Shown here one piece after another: positions 43,801-51,361 of a stretch of 64,000 nucleotides of DNA. The DNA is taken from assembly GCF_000832125.1 (NCBI RefSeq), contig NZ_JPRK01000002.1:248001-312000 (forward strand), given 5' to 3'. Numbering within the stretch: position 1 is the first letter of the stretch; every line of letters starts with the position of its first letter. The notes under the pieces are model-generated. The model was given only the letters and a program-made list of their open reading frames with translations. It was not told the DNA's origin and searched no databases. The position numbers and the translations under genes are program-made. The DNA comes from Flavobacterium hibernum. GTDB taxonomy: Bacteria > Bacteroidota > Bacteroidia > Flavobacteriales > Flavobacteriaceae.

Positions 43801-43924
43801 TAACGGTATTGATATCGGTCAAGGCTGCCGCCGTGACACCGCAATCCGCTGCCTGCCTGATCAGATCATCCAGCGGTATGGTGCCGTAGCGCAGGGAATG
43901 GAATGAGTGGCAGTTGAGAAACAT
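40871..43924 (-). CDS. DnaE-type DNA polymerase III alpha subunit (error-prone, DnaE2/ImuC-like)
   Basis: A 1017-residue C-family polymerase. An N-terminal PHP domain begins NCHSFHSLRYG. The catalytic aspartates are Asp345 and Asp347 in PPDFDIDW. The finger/thumb region includes HIGRGSGANSIIAYCLGI and the HSCGILIS segment, and a helix-hairpin-helix region lies near FAGYSFCKAHSASYA. It is shorter than replicative DnaE (~1160) and lacks much of the C-terminal region, as in DnaE2/ImuC of mutasome operons. It starts 3 bp after the Y-family polymerase stop, so the two are co-transcribed and probably cooperate in lesion bypass. Confidence 0.93.
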   Translation of the reverse strand: MFLNCHSFHSLRYGTIPLDDLIRQAADCGVTAAALTDINTVTGIYDFIKGCQALGIKPLVGIEFRCSHKLRYIGLAQNAVGLAQMNRFLTEHNFEKKPLPETAPFFSDVFIIYPLENAPDELRHNEYIGIRPDQLQKLVVSQWRRRRAEMVILQPVVFRTKREYNLHRILRAVDLNELLSKLEPDHWCGKSDVMIPEAELIALYEDYPEIIQNTRHIIERCNFQYDFESPKNKRHYTKSKKGDIALLTTLAEEGLVRRYGRHNAEAKARVEKELKVINDLEFSGYFLITWDIIRYSTFCGFLHIGRGSGANSIIAYCLGITDICPLELDLYFERFLNENRKSPPDFDIDWSWKERDVILKYISNRYGSDYVAFCGTNVEFKYRSIFREVGKVFGLPKDELDMLAKNPMKLHQTNSIVKLVQEYGMMLEKYPNMRSMHSCGILISEEPLTNYTPLEMPPKGFPIVLFDMHTAEDIGFDKFDILSQRGIGHIDDTVKIIEKNRGIRINIRDTRISKNEPSANVYLAEGRTIGCFYIESPAMRGLLRRLKCDNYKTLVAASSIIRPGVAQSGMMKEYIFRHNNPSKFEYFHPVFEKELGETYGIMVYQEDVIKIALHYGGLSAADGDILRRAMSGKGRSKAALQKVKDDFFISAAAKGHPEALSQEIYRQIESFAGYSFCKAHSASYAVESYQSLYLKVHYPIEFMVAVINNQGGFYRTEIYVHEARMAGAVIHTPCVNKSGYETALYGTDIYLGFMHLQGLDSKLSLFIAAERERNGIYKSLEDFINRVPMGIENVKTLIFIGAFRFTGKTKNQLLVQVSLLMNNFKPANRGLMLIEQPAKEFKLPVLERSIFEDAFDEIELLNFPVSCTVFDLLKTRYRGDVMVRDLLKYHKKEVRMLAYLISTKQVPTKRGNMYFGTWIDHEGAYFDTAHFPDSLVNNPFQGGGCYLLLGTVEVDYHFPTITISRMAKMPFIPDPRYSDSEKRYSTQHNIKQDVSSTHRQPYPQDHEINLPRHRMKF

Positions 43925-43927
43925 GAT

Positions 43928-45109
43928 TTATTTTTTTCGTTTTAAAATTTCGTCTTTGTTATTGGACTTGAAAGATGCACCGGCGCATCTCATCACGGCA
44001 TCAAAGCCGTAGCGGCTCTTCATTCGGTCCATTGCCTGATACAGGGCAAGCATCTCCTCGGTGTCATTGAACAGGTCGATCTGGTAGGTTCCCCTGACAA
44101 GGCCGCTGAAGCGCACACCGATTAGGCGCAGCCTCATCCTTCGCTGGTAGAGCTTCTCAAAGAGATCTGCGACTGTCTGGTTCAGGATATGGTCGGCCGA
44201 GGTATACTGCACACGGGACTGTTTGGTTTCGGTATCAAAGTTGGCATAGCGTATTTTGACGGTCACAGTCGAGGCGAGCCACTCTTCTGCGCGCAGCTGG
44301 TAGGCCAGCTTTTCGACCATTCCCTGCAGGATCCTGCTGAGTTTCAGTATATCAATCGTGTCCTGGGAGAAGGTGTGCTCGGTGGAAATGGACTTTCTTT
44401 CCGTGTAGGGCTCCACAGGGGTGTTGTCGATGCCGTTGGCTTTCTTCCAGAGTTCTGTTCCGTTTTTGCCGATCATCTGTTGCAGGGACTCGGCGGGCAT
44501 TTCGGAGAGCGTGCGGATGGTGCGGATGCCGATGCGCGAAAGAAGCTCAAAGGTTTTCTGCCCCACCATGGGGATCTTGCGGATGGAGAGCGGGTTCAGG
44601 AAGGACTGCACCAGATGCTCGGGGATTTCAAGGTTCTGCTTCTGCTTGCCTTCGCCCGTGCCGATTTTCGATACGGTCTTGTTGACCGAAAGGGCAAAGG
44701 TGAGGGGCAGGCCCGTTTCCTTTGTGATTCGCTGCGCCAGCTCATCGGTCCATTTGTAGCTTCCGTAGAAACGGTCCATGCCGGTGATGTCGAGATAGAA
44801 TTCATCGATGCTGGCCTTTTCCACCACGGGCGCCTTTTCCTGGATGATTTCGGTAATGTCATGGGAGAGCCTCGAGTAGAGCTCCATGTCGCCCTTCATG
44901 ATTTTGGCCTGAGGGCAGAGCTTCATGGCCATGTGTATGGGCATGGCCGAACGCACCCCGAATTTACGGGCTTCGTAGGAGCAGGATGCCACAACGCCCC
45001 TGTCCCCGCCGCCTATGATCAGCGGAATGCCGTTAAGTTCTGAATTGGAAAGCCTTTCGCACGATACGAAAAAGGTGTTCATGTCGATATGCACAATTGC
45101 CCTGCTCAT
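43928..45109 (-). CDS. dinB: Y-family DNA polymerase IV (DinB)
   Basis: A 393-residue translesion polymerase. Catalytic residues are intact: Asp9 in HIDMNTFF and Asp102-Glu103 in KASIDEFYLDI. The pattern SYEARKFGVRSAMP follows, with an HhH region (IPMVGQKTFELLSRIGI) and a little-finger domain. Because the acidic residues are retained it is an active polymerase and not an ImuB-type inactive scaffold. It is first in the operon with the DnaE-type polymerase and lies behind a palindromic operator candidate. Confidence 0.95.
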   Translation of the reverse strand: MSRAIVHIDMNTFFVSCERLSNSELNGIPLIIGGGDRGVVASCSYEARKFGVRSAMPIHMAMKLCPQAKIMKGDMELYSRLSHDITEIIQEKAPVVEKASIDEFYLDITGMDRFYGSYKWTDELAQRITKETGLPLTFALSVNKTVSKIGTGEGKQKQNLEIPEHLVQSFLNPLSIRKIPMVGQKTFELLSRIGIRTIRTLSEMPAESLQQMIGKNGTELWKKANGIDNTPVEPYTERKSISTEHTFSQDTIDILKLSRILQGMVEKLAYQLRAEEWLASTVTVKIRYANFDTETKQSRVQYTSADHILNQTVADLFEKLYQRRMRLRLIGVRFSGLVRGTYQIDLFNDTEEMLALYQAMDRMKSRYGFDAVMRCAGASFKSNNKDEILKRKK

Positions 45110-45542
45110 GGTCTGTTCATTTTTATACAGATCAAAATTAGTACAGATAATAACATTTTATAAAAGTTATCATGTTACAAATAGCAACAATTTTAAAAAA
45201 GCCTTATTTTTCAGCAGGTATTCATAAAAGAAAAAAGAGGCCGGAAAGGCTTTATTCAGAATTTACGGCATAGGGAATTCTGAAAAGAATGCTGTTTTTA
45301 TTTTTAAAAGGATTAAATGACTTTAAAAAAAAACGTTATAAAGTGTTATTGCTTCTATAATTTTCAATCTTTTGCTTCAATTGCTGAAAATTATGCAGGT
45401 AAATTCCGTATATTTAAGGTCTGTTAACCGCTAAACGGATATAATTCGATTATTTATCGATTTTCAATTCTTACGTACCTGATATGTATTTTTTGCAGAT
45501 TCTTAGATTCTTGTCTTCTGCAGCAGCATAAAGCATGAAACC
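45110..45542. other. Divergent intergenic region between dinB and the CheY-like gene
   Basis: These 433 bp hold the dinB promoter/operator (45133-45170) and a 9-bp perfect inverted repeat TTCAGAATT/AATTCTGAA (45255-45284) followed by T-rich sequence, possibly a terminator or operator. The remainder is AT-rich promoter-like DNA with nothing else recognisable. Confidence 0.55.
45133..45170 (-). promoter_or_regulatory. dinB promoter with 21-bp palindrome
   Basis: On the minus strand TAATTTTG (45133-45140) is an exact -7 box 24 bp before the dinB ATG. Directly upstream, over the -33 region, lies a near-perfect 21-bp palindrome (45150-45170, ATAAC-A-TTTT-A-TAAA-A-GTTAT). This is a likely repressor site for a damage-response regulator. 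Confidence 0.55.
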
Positions 45543-45992
45543 ATGTCGCAAATATATAATTCCAAAAAGATTATCTATCTGGCAGATGACGATGAGGACG
45601 ACAGGCTGCTGTTCCTCGATGCCGTTCAGGAGCTCAGCCTTCCAGTGACTGTCAATACAGCCGAAGACGGGCAGCAGCTTCTGAGTGCCCTTAATCAGGC
45701 GGTCGAAGGTCTTCCTGAAATTATTTTTCTGGACATCAACATGCCCGTTAAAAACGGTTTCGAATGCCTTGAGGAAATACGGCGGGGAACGCTGCCGTTC
45801 AGCGGCGTAAAAGTGATTATGCTTTCCACCAGCAGCAATGCTGAAAACATAAACCGCTCCTATGGTCTGGGAGCCGATTATTATGCCGTGAAGCCTAGCA
45901 CATTCAAGGCCCTTAAAGATCTTCTGCAGAGCATAATGGAAATGGACTGGAGCATTGCGGGAAGAAACAAAGCAGAATTCCTTCTGGTTTGA
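45543..45992 (+). CDS. CheY-like single-domain response regulator
   Basis: A 149-residue stand-alone receiver domain. The acidic cluster DDDEDD is at 15-20, phospho-acceptor Asp64 lies in IIFLDINMPVKNG, a Ser in MLSTSS and Lys in YAVKPST. The Rcp1-type sequence (ADDDEDDRLLF) suggests pairing with a phytochrome-like or hybrid kinase elsewhere in the genome; no kinase is adjacent. No output domain. Confidence 0.94.
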   Translation: MSQIYNSKKIIYLADDDEDDRLLFLDAVQELSLPVTVNTAEDGQQLLSALNQAVEGLPEIIFLDINMPVKNGFECLEEIRRGTLPFSGVKVIMLSTSSNAENINRSYGLGADYYAVKPSTFKALKDLLQSIMEMDWSIAGRNKAEFLLV

Positions 45993-46015
45993 GAAGGAGT
46001 CGATCATAAAAAAAT

Positions 46016-46050
46016 ACAGCCCTGCAGTTCACACTTCAGGGCTGTTATTT
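46016..46050. terminator. Bidirectional terminator
   Basis: ACAGCCCTG / CAGGGCTGT form a 9-bp stem followed by TATTTT and preceded by AAAAAA, between the convergent CheY-like and DUF6965-like genes. Confidence 0.8.
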
Positions 46051-46068
46051 TATAAATGAAAGCCGATT

Positions 46069-46362
46069 TTAAACAGCGGCTTCTTCTGAAAGCGCCTGAT
46101 CAGAGGCATTTTCCTGAATATTATTCGCAGCTGCTTCCCGTGCCGGAGCCTGCAGCGCGGCAGTCTTTTTAATTAGAATATAAAAATCCCTGAGATGCCA
46201 CCATGCCGGGCAGCGGTCCACAGGTCCGCTGAAGTTTCTGATGGTGCTGTAGCAGCTCCTGAGAAAAACCTGCGTATCGGTAATATTTGCCCATTCAGTC
46301 AGTCTTACTTCCTTCGGCGGTGGATTGCTTTCAAAATAGCGTTTTATTTCTTCGTGGTTCAT
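46069..46362 (-). CDS. DUF6965-like small protein
   Basis: A 97-residue protein. Its start (MNHEEIKRYFESNPPPKEVRLTEWANITDTQVFLRSCYSTI) follows the pattern of DUF6965 proteins, with a short helical core ending in WWHLRDFYILIKK. The last ~30 residues are a low-complexity Ala/Glu tail. Function unknown. Confidence 0.65.
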   Translation of the reverse strand: MNHEEIKRYFESNPPPKEVRLTEWANITDTQVFLRSCYSTIRNFSGPVDRCPAWWHLRDFYILIKKTAALQAPAREAAANNIQENASDQALSEEAAV

Positions 46363-46731
46363 GCCGCAAATTTAGGCAAAAAGCCCCGCTCATCCAAGGG
46401 CAGAAAAGAAACATGGCGCTTGATATGCTGCGGATTCATCCGGTTTTCCAGCAACGTTTTGATAGCCAATTGCATGCGGTTTGCTAAAAGTCGGCCCCAT
46501 TTTAATGCCTTAAGAATATTTCTTTAAGACCTAGCAGTGAGGAGGCAGAAGAATACTTATAGGAAAAATAGACCATTTTTTATAAATAATGGATGAATTT
46601 TCATAATAATCACTCAATACATTTGATCTAATTTGGCACTTTGAAAATGTACCGCAGACTCAGCCATTTTCTGCAAGAAGCAAAATTGCTCAGAATTTAA
46701 AGGAATATGCTGTACAGCAAAAGTATTGGAC
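46363..46731. other. Intergenic region before the MauE-like gene
   Basis: These 369 bp contain an exact -7 box (TACATTTG, 46618-46625) 107 bp before the MauE-like ATG, implying a long leader. There is also a weak hairpin (CCATT/AATGG near 46573-46592). I see no gene or RNA here. Confidence 0.45.
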
Positions 46732-48246
46732 ATGAAAATATCAGATTCTCTTAAAGGTATTATAGTTGAAACGATCTGCCTGCTTTATATACTTCTTTTT
46801 GTGTATGCGGCCTTGAGCAAGCTGCTGGATTTTGAAAATTTCCAAGTTCAAATCGGTCAATCGCCTTTGATAAGTGCACATGCATCGTGGATAGGTTATG
46901 CTGTTCCAATAGTGGAATTAATTGCAGTGGTGATGTTAACAGTATCTCGATTAAGAAAAGCTGCTTTAAGACTATCACTGGCGCTTATGACCACGTTCAC
47001 CGCTTATATATTTATAGTGCTGCACTACAGTTCATTTGTACCATGCTCATGCGGAGGGATATTAGAAAAAATGAGCTGGAATGTCCATCTGATTTTTAAT
47101 ATAGTGTTTATTTTATTGGCAATAGTGGCGATGCTGCTTCATGAAAAACTGGATCAGCAAATTTCTAACCGGGATTACAGCCGTAGTTTGAAATGGATTG
47201 CTGGCATTATTGCATCAGGAACCGCAATAGTAATTTTTTTATTTATCTGGTCAGAACAGATGATGCATTATGAAAATCCTTTTATTAGGCGTTACCCGCG
47301 CCATGCGGTAATGTTTAATAGCAAATTGGACTTAAAATTTAACTCTTATTATTTTGCAGGGATTACTAATGGACGTATTTATCTGGGCAATTCTACAGCA
47401 CCGCTTCAGCTTTTATCTGCAGATACAAACTTGAAAAATAAAAAGGTTGAACGGATCATATTCACTGAAAAAAATGTACTATTTCAAAGGCCATTAATAA
47501 GGGTTATGGATCAATGCCTTTATTTGATAGACGGTTCTGTTCCAGCAGTTTTCAACGGAAGCTTAAAAGACTTGAACGTACCTAAAAAATTCAATGGGCT
47601 GCCTTATTTTGATCAGGCAGAACCTTTGGACAGCAGCAGAATAGTGCTTCGATCAAACAAGGGAAAGGATCTTGCCAACATCATTGGGGTCTTTGATAAT
47701 GAAAAGTCCAAGTCAAACTATAATCCAAAGTTGCTGCAAAAGCAAATCGACGGTGTTTTTGATACGGATGGTAGGCTTTTGTATGACGAAACCAGCCAAA
47801 AAATAGTGTACGTCTATTTTTACCGCAATCAGTTTATCACTGCGGGAAAAAATGCTGAACTGATTTCTCGGATTCATACCATCGATACCACAAGCCATGC
47901 AAAGTTAAAAGTTTCTTATCTGAAAAATAGCACGGAAAGAAAAATGTCAGCTCCTCCTTATATAGTGAATGCGGGTGCAGCCGTGCATAATAATCTTGTT
48001 TTCATTTATTCGAAAATCAAAGGGAGATTTCAGGATGAAAAGACCTGGGATCAGGCTTTTATAATTGATGTTTATGACGTTAATAAACAGTCTTATTTAA
48101 TGAGTTTTCCAATTTACAAGATCAAAAATGAAAAGCTAAAAAGCATTATGGTAACTAAAAACCAGTTGTATGCTATTATAGGCAGTTCGTTAGTGCTTTA
48201 TGACTTAAAGACAATTCTTAAAAAAGAAATTAAAAGTGCTGAATAA
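46732..48246 (+). CDS. MauE/DoxX-like redox membrane protein with C-terminal beta-propeller-like domain
   Basis: The ATG at 46732 is preferred to the TTG two codons earlier. The first ~180 residues have four to five membrane helices of the MauE type (YILLFVYAALSKLLDFENFQ; WIGYAVPIVELIAV) with a cysteine pair in FVPCSCGGI. MauE proteins help form or transfer disulfides in exported proteins. After a membrane helix near residue 160-180, about 320 residues show repeated strands (NGRIYLGNS, QCLYLIDGSVPAVFNG, NKGKDLANIIGVFD), suggesting a periplasmic propeller. The next gene encodes a cysteine-rich exported peptide, a plausible substrate. Confidence 0.82.
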   Translation: MKISDSLKGIIVETICLLYILLFVYAALSKLLDFENFQVQIGQSPLISAHASWIGYAVPIVELIAVVMLTVSRLRKAALRLSLALMTTFTAYIFIVLHYSSFVPCSCGGILEKMSWNVHLIFNIVFILLAIVAMLLHEKLDQQISNRDYSRSLKWIAGIIASGTAIVIFLFIWSEQMMHYENPFIRRYPRHAVMFNSKLDLKFNSYYFAGITNGRIYLGNSTAPLQLLSADTNLKNKKVERIIFTEKNVLFQRPLIRVMDQCLYLIDGSVPAVFNGSLKDLNVPKKFNGLPYFDQAEPLDSSRIVLRSNKGKDLANIIGVFDNEKSKSNYNPKLLQKQIDGVFDTDGRLLYDETSQKIVYVYFYRNQFITAGKNAELISRIHTIDTTSHAKLKVSYLKNSTERKMSAPPYIVNAGAAVHNNLVFIYSKIKGRFQDEKTWDQAFIIDVYDVNKQSYLMSFPIYKIKNEKLKSIMVTKNQLYAIIGSSLVLYDLKTILKKEIKSAE

Positions 48247-48348
48247 AATAAAAGTCAGCCATTATGATATACCGGCCGGTATCAGGATATAAAGATCGAA
48301 CACCTGTAGAAAAAAGTAGATCAGAGTTTTAATTTAATATTTATTATT

Positions 48349-48624
48349 ATGAAAACGCAATTTTTAAAAAACGTTATTCCATTTGGTGTGATAGCACTTG
48401 GGCTTTCAGGAGCCTTTGTAACTACTTCAATGCAAAAAGCTTCGGCGGCTTCCCTTCAGATAGGTTATCAGCTGGATGCTTTTGGTGAATGCAGCAATAA
48501 CACTGCTAACTGTGAGACCGAGGAAAATCAATTTGTCTGCCGAATCAATGGGACAACAGGAGCACAGGCCTGGGGAAAAGACAACAATGGAGACTGTGTG
48601 GTGAAACTTTACCGTCCCGAATAA
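48349..48624 (+). CDS. DUF6520 family cysteine-rich exported peptide
   Basis: A 91-residue protein with a leader (KTQFLKNVIPFGVIALGLSGAFVTTS) and a short mature region containing four cysteines (GECSNN, NCETEE, VCRING, GDCVVK), enough for two disulfides. This arrangement matches DUF6520 of Bacteroidetes. It lies ~100 bp after the MauE-like gene and before a terminator. Oxidative folding by the MauE-like protein is inferred from adjacency. Confidence 0.82.
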   Translation: MKTQFLKNVIPFGVIALGLSGAFVTTSMQKASAASLQIGYQLDAFGECSNNTANCETEENQFVCRINGTTGAQAWGKDNNGDCVVKLYRPE

Positions 48625-48651
48625 TCAAATTGAATTATTAACCATATAAGG

Positions 48652-48679
48652 ATGCCGTTCCAGTGGAACGGCATTTTTT
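48652..48679. terminator. Strong terminator
   Basis: ATGCCGTTCC / GGAACGGCAT form a 10-bp perfect stem with a 3-nt loop, then TTTTTT. It ends the MauE-DUF6520 unit and faces the convergent S9 peptidase gene. Confidence 0.88.
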
Positions 48680-48692
48680 AAATTCAGTCAAA

Positions 48693-51344
48693 TTAGAGTG
48701 TCCCTGCACGAATCCACTCAGCATCTTTTTGATCCTTCAGATAATAATCAAACCATTGCAGAAGGCGGATGGATAGATCTTTCTGATTCACTGGTTCCAG
48801 AAGGGTATGGTCTTCTCCGGGATACTGAAGAAAAATGCATTTCTTGCCCAGCCTGCGGAGTGCCAAGTAGTATTCCATACTTTGGAAAGGATCCACCTGA
48901 GTGTCTTCTTTTCCGCTCCACATAAGCAGGGGGATCTTTAAATTTGTGACTGACTCCAAAGGAGAATTGCGATCAAAATCCTGACGATGGCTGAACGGCG
49001 TTTTTTTTCCCATGCGCCATCCTCCACTGGAAAAACGCCACATTTCGGGCATGCGCATATTGACACCAAAAGTCAAAAATCTACGGGTAAGGTCAAAAAT
49101 ACCTCCACTGGCCACGGCGGTGGCGAACAGATCCGAATGATTGATGATAAATCCCGTCTCATACCCTCCGAATGAATGTCCAATCAGAGCTATTCTTTTG
49201 GAATCCACAAGCCCCATTTCAATTATTTTCTTTGTCCCAGATTCAACGCAGTCAAGTGCTGACAATCCCACGTTTTCATTTTCATGGACTATATCCGGGC
49301 TGAATACAAAATAGCCTTCTGAGGTAAAAATTGTAAAGTTATAACCTGGTTCATTAAGCAGTGTCGGATTGCTATACTGATGCAGTGTATGAGACTGTTT
49401 TTCATATATATGAACGATCATTGGATAATCCTCGGACGGATTATAGCCGGCAGGGTAGTATAATACCCCTTTTAGGTTCTGTTTTTTTGAATTCTGAAAT
49501 CTGATCAGCTCGGTTTTTCCCCACAAATAATTTTCCTGCTGCGGGTTGCTCTGCACTACGACATGAGTTTCCCTATCATTTTTTTTAGAAATTATCCTTG
49601 GGGGCAGATTAAATTTCTGCTCAACCATAATTGCAGTTTTGGTTTTAGCATTGAAAATAAATCTATCAATATAGGAATCTGTAAAGAATATTTCTTTTTC
49701 TCCCTTATTCTGGCTCCAATGCCAGTAACCAGTCTTTCCGTCATCTCCTAATGCACTAAGGAAGAGTCCTTTGTTCAGATCAAAATCTTCATTAAGCGGA
49801 GCATCATATAGTATTCTTTTATTGTTTGGCCTATCGCTTTGAATACGGAATCTGATTTTTTTCTCTCTGCCATGGGTGAGGCGTACTGCAGAACTGCCAT
49901 CAGGCTTTAGAGCCCAGATATCAAATTCATCGTACAAAAGGATTTCATTGTCCTTACTGCTCCAGCCAGGATTTCCAAAGGGACCGTCCGATGCCAGTAG
50001 ATTTACTTTTCCGTAAAATGGATATTTAAGTTTTCCGCTTAAATTAGTATGTGTTTTTCTTTTAACGTCGTAAGCCCACCAGTAATTGTTTTTAAAGTAA
50101 GAAATGTACTTTCCAGTCGGCGAACTATAGATAAGGTTTAGATCAGCAGATTGTTTTAAAAGAAGCGTGTCTTTTTCAAAACTATCCAGGTCCAATAGGT
50201 AGTAATCCCTTGGACCGTGATGTTCATACTGAGGTTCATACTGCTTAGGATTTGAAAGTACCGCATAGCTCAAATCACGACCAAGCATAACTGAAGGGAA
50301 AGCCTCAGATGTTATGGGAGTTACCGATTGACTCTTAGGGTTCCAGAGCATTAATTTGGGGCTTAAGTCAAATCTGCCATAGCGCTGGTTCTGGCCGTAA
50401 ACCCATTTGTCATTCCAATTCCATATTTCAACATTAGATTTATCACTGCTGGCACTTATTGTATTGTTTCCTCTAATAGTAAACAGCACTTTTTCCAGAT
50501 TATCAGAAATTAATATTGGATCTAATGCCGAGGTGCTGATTTTGCTTTCTGTCTTCAGGGCGTTTTCACTGCTGAAATCAAGAACATAGAGCCTGTTGAG
50601 AGGAATTGCATAGAAAAATAAGGATTCAGAAGTTTTTGCGCTTAATCTGCTATTGAAAACCAATCCCCTGCTATCTTTATTCCACGCTAAAAACTTATAA
50701 TCAGCCATTTTGCTTTCAGCCATACTTTTTATGAGCTGTCCCTTGCGAAGGTCAAAAAGCATAGCAGAATTTACTCCGTCTTTTAAAACGGAATAAGCAA
50801 GCAGTAATCCGTCTGGACTCAAGGAGAAATCTGTCGCAGCGGTTATCTCATTTTTTCTTCTTGCCAATGGGCTTGCAATTATAAGTTTTTCACTTTTGCC
50901 CTTTTCTTTAATTAGGATAATAAATTTGTTCAATTCAGAGGAGTAGTCATATCGGATTACATCTTCAAAACTCTCCCTTCTGCCCGATATGGGGTCAAGT
51001 ATATTCAGCTCATTTTTGTCCATAAAAGCGAAGAAGCTTTCTTTTGTAAAAAGTGATTTTGAGCCGGAAGGAAAAGCATAATTTTTATTGCTCGAGGCAT
51101 TTGTGATAAACAGTGTATCTGCACCGTTCTCATACTGGAGCCCATAGCTTATCCACTCTGAATTGGGTGAAAATTTATCTAATGCAAGCTGTCCCCATAG
51201 CCTGTAATCATCAAAGTTAAGTTTTCTTTTTTGCACAGCTTGTCCCGAAGCGGGACAGGTTACTATTAATGGCAAAATAAAAAAAACATGAGCTAAAGCT
51301 CTAAAAAAGGTCATTGTAAAACTATTTTTATCAGTGCGAATCAT
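48693..51344 (-). CDS. S9 family (prolyl oligopeptidase-type) peptidase
   Basis: An 883-residue exported peptidase with an N-terminal signal-like segment (FFRALAHVFFILPLIVTCPASGQA). A ~600-residue beta-propeller domain (SPDGLLLAYSV; SPTGKYISYF repeats) is followed by an alpha/beta-hydrolase domain with Ser724 in GHSFGG, Asp814 in GKEDTQVD and His846 in GEDH. It cleaves short peptides and so fits a peptide-uptake role with the SusCD pair directly upstream, with which it shares an operon (17-bp gap). Confidence 0.93.
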   Translation of the reverse strand: MIRTDKNSFTMTFFRALAHVFFILPLIVTCPASGQAVQKRKLNFDDYRLWGQLALDKFSPNSEWISYGLQYENGADTLFITNASSNKNYAFPSGSKSLFTKESFFAFMDKNELNILDPISGRRESFEDVIRYDYSSELNKFIILIKEKGKSEKLIIASPLARRKNEITAATDFSLSPDGLLLAYSVLKDGVNSAMLFDLRKGQLIKSMAESKMADYKFLAWNKDSRGLVFNSRLSAKTSESLFFYAIPLNRLYVLDFSSENALKTESKISTSALDPILISDNLEKVLFTIRGNNTISASSDKSNVEIWNWNDKWVYGQNQRYGRFDLSPKLMLWNPKSQSVTPITSEAFPSVMLGRDLSYAVLSNPKQYEPQYEHHGPRDYYLLDLDSFEKDTLLLKQSADLNLIYSSPTGKYISYFKNNYWWAYDVKRKTHTNLSGKLKYPFYGKVNLLASDGPFGNPGWSSKDNEILLYDEFDIWALKPDGSSAVRLTHGREKKIRFRIQSDRPNNKRILYDAPLNEDFDLNKGLFLSALGDDGKTGYWHWSQNKGEKEIFFTDSYIDRFIFNAKTKTAIMVEQKFNLPPRIISKKNDRETHVVVQSNPQQENYLWGKTELIRFQNSKKQNLKGVLYYPAGYNPSEDYPMIVHIYEKQSHTLHQYSNPTLLNEPGYNFTIFTSEGYFVFSPDIVHENENVGLSALDCVESGTKKIIEMGLVDSKRIALIGHSFGGYETGFIINHSDLFATAVASGGIFDLTRRFLTFGVNMRMPEMWRFSSGGWRMGKKTPFSHRQDFDRNSPLESVTNLKIPLLMWSGKEDTQVDPFQSMEYYLALRRLGKKCIFLQYPGEDHTLLEPVNQKDLSIRLLQWFDYYLKDQKDAEWIRAGTL

Positions 51345-51361
51345 GATTATGACTAATTATA

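Noticed and set aside
44189..45043. 284-aa plus-strand frame
   Set aside because: Antisense shadow of dinB, whose catalytic motifs are intact.
45255..45284. TTCAGAATT/AATTCTGAA as a further copy of the envelope-lipid box
   Set aside because: It shares only the CTGAATT core, lacks the rest of the 27-bp box, and is arranged as an inverted repeat.
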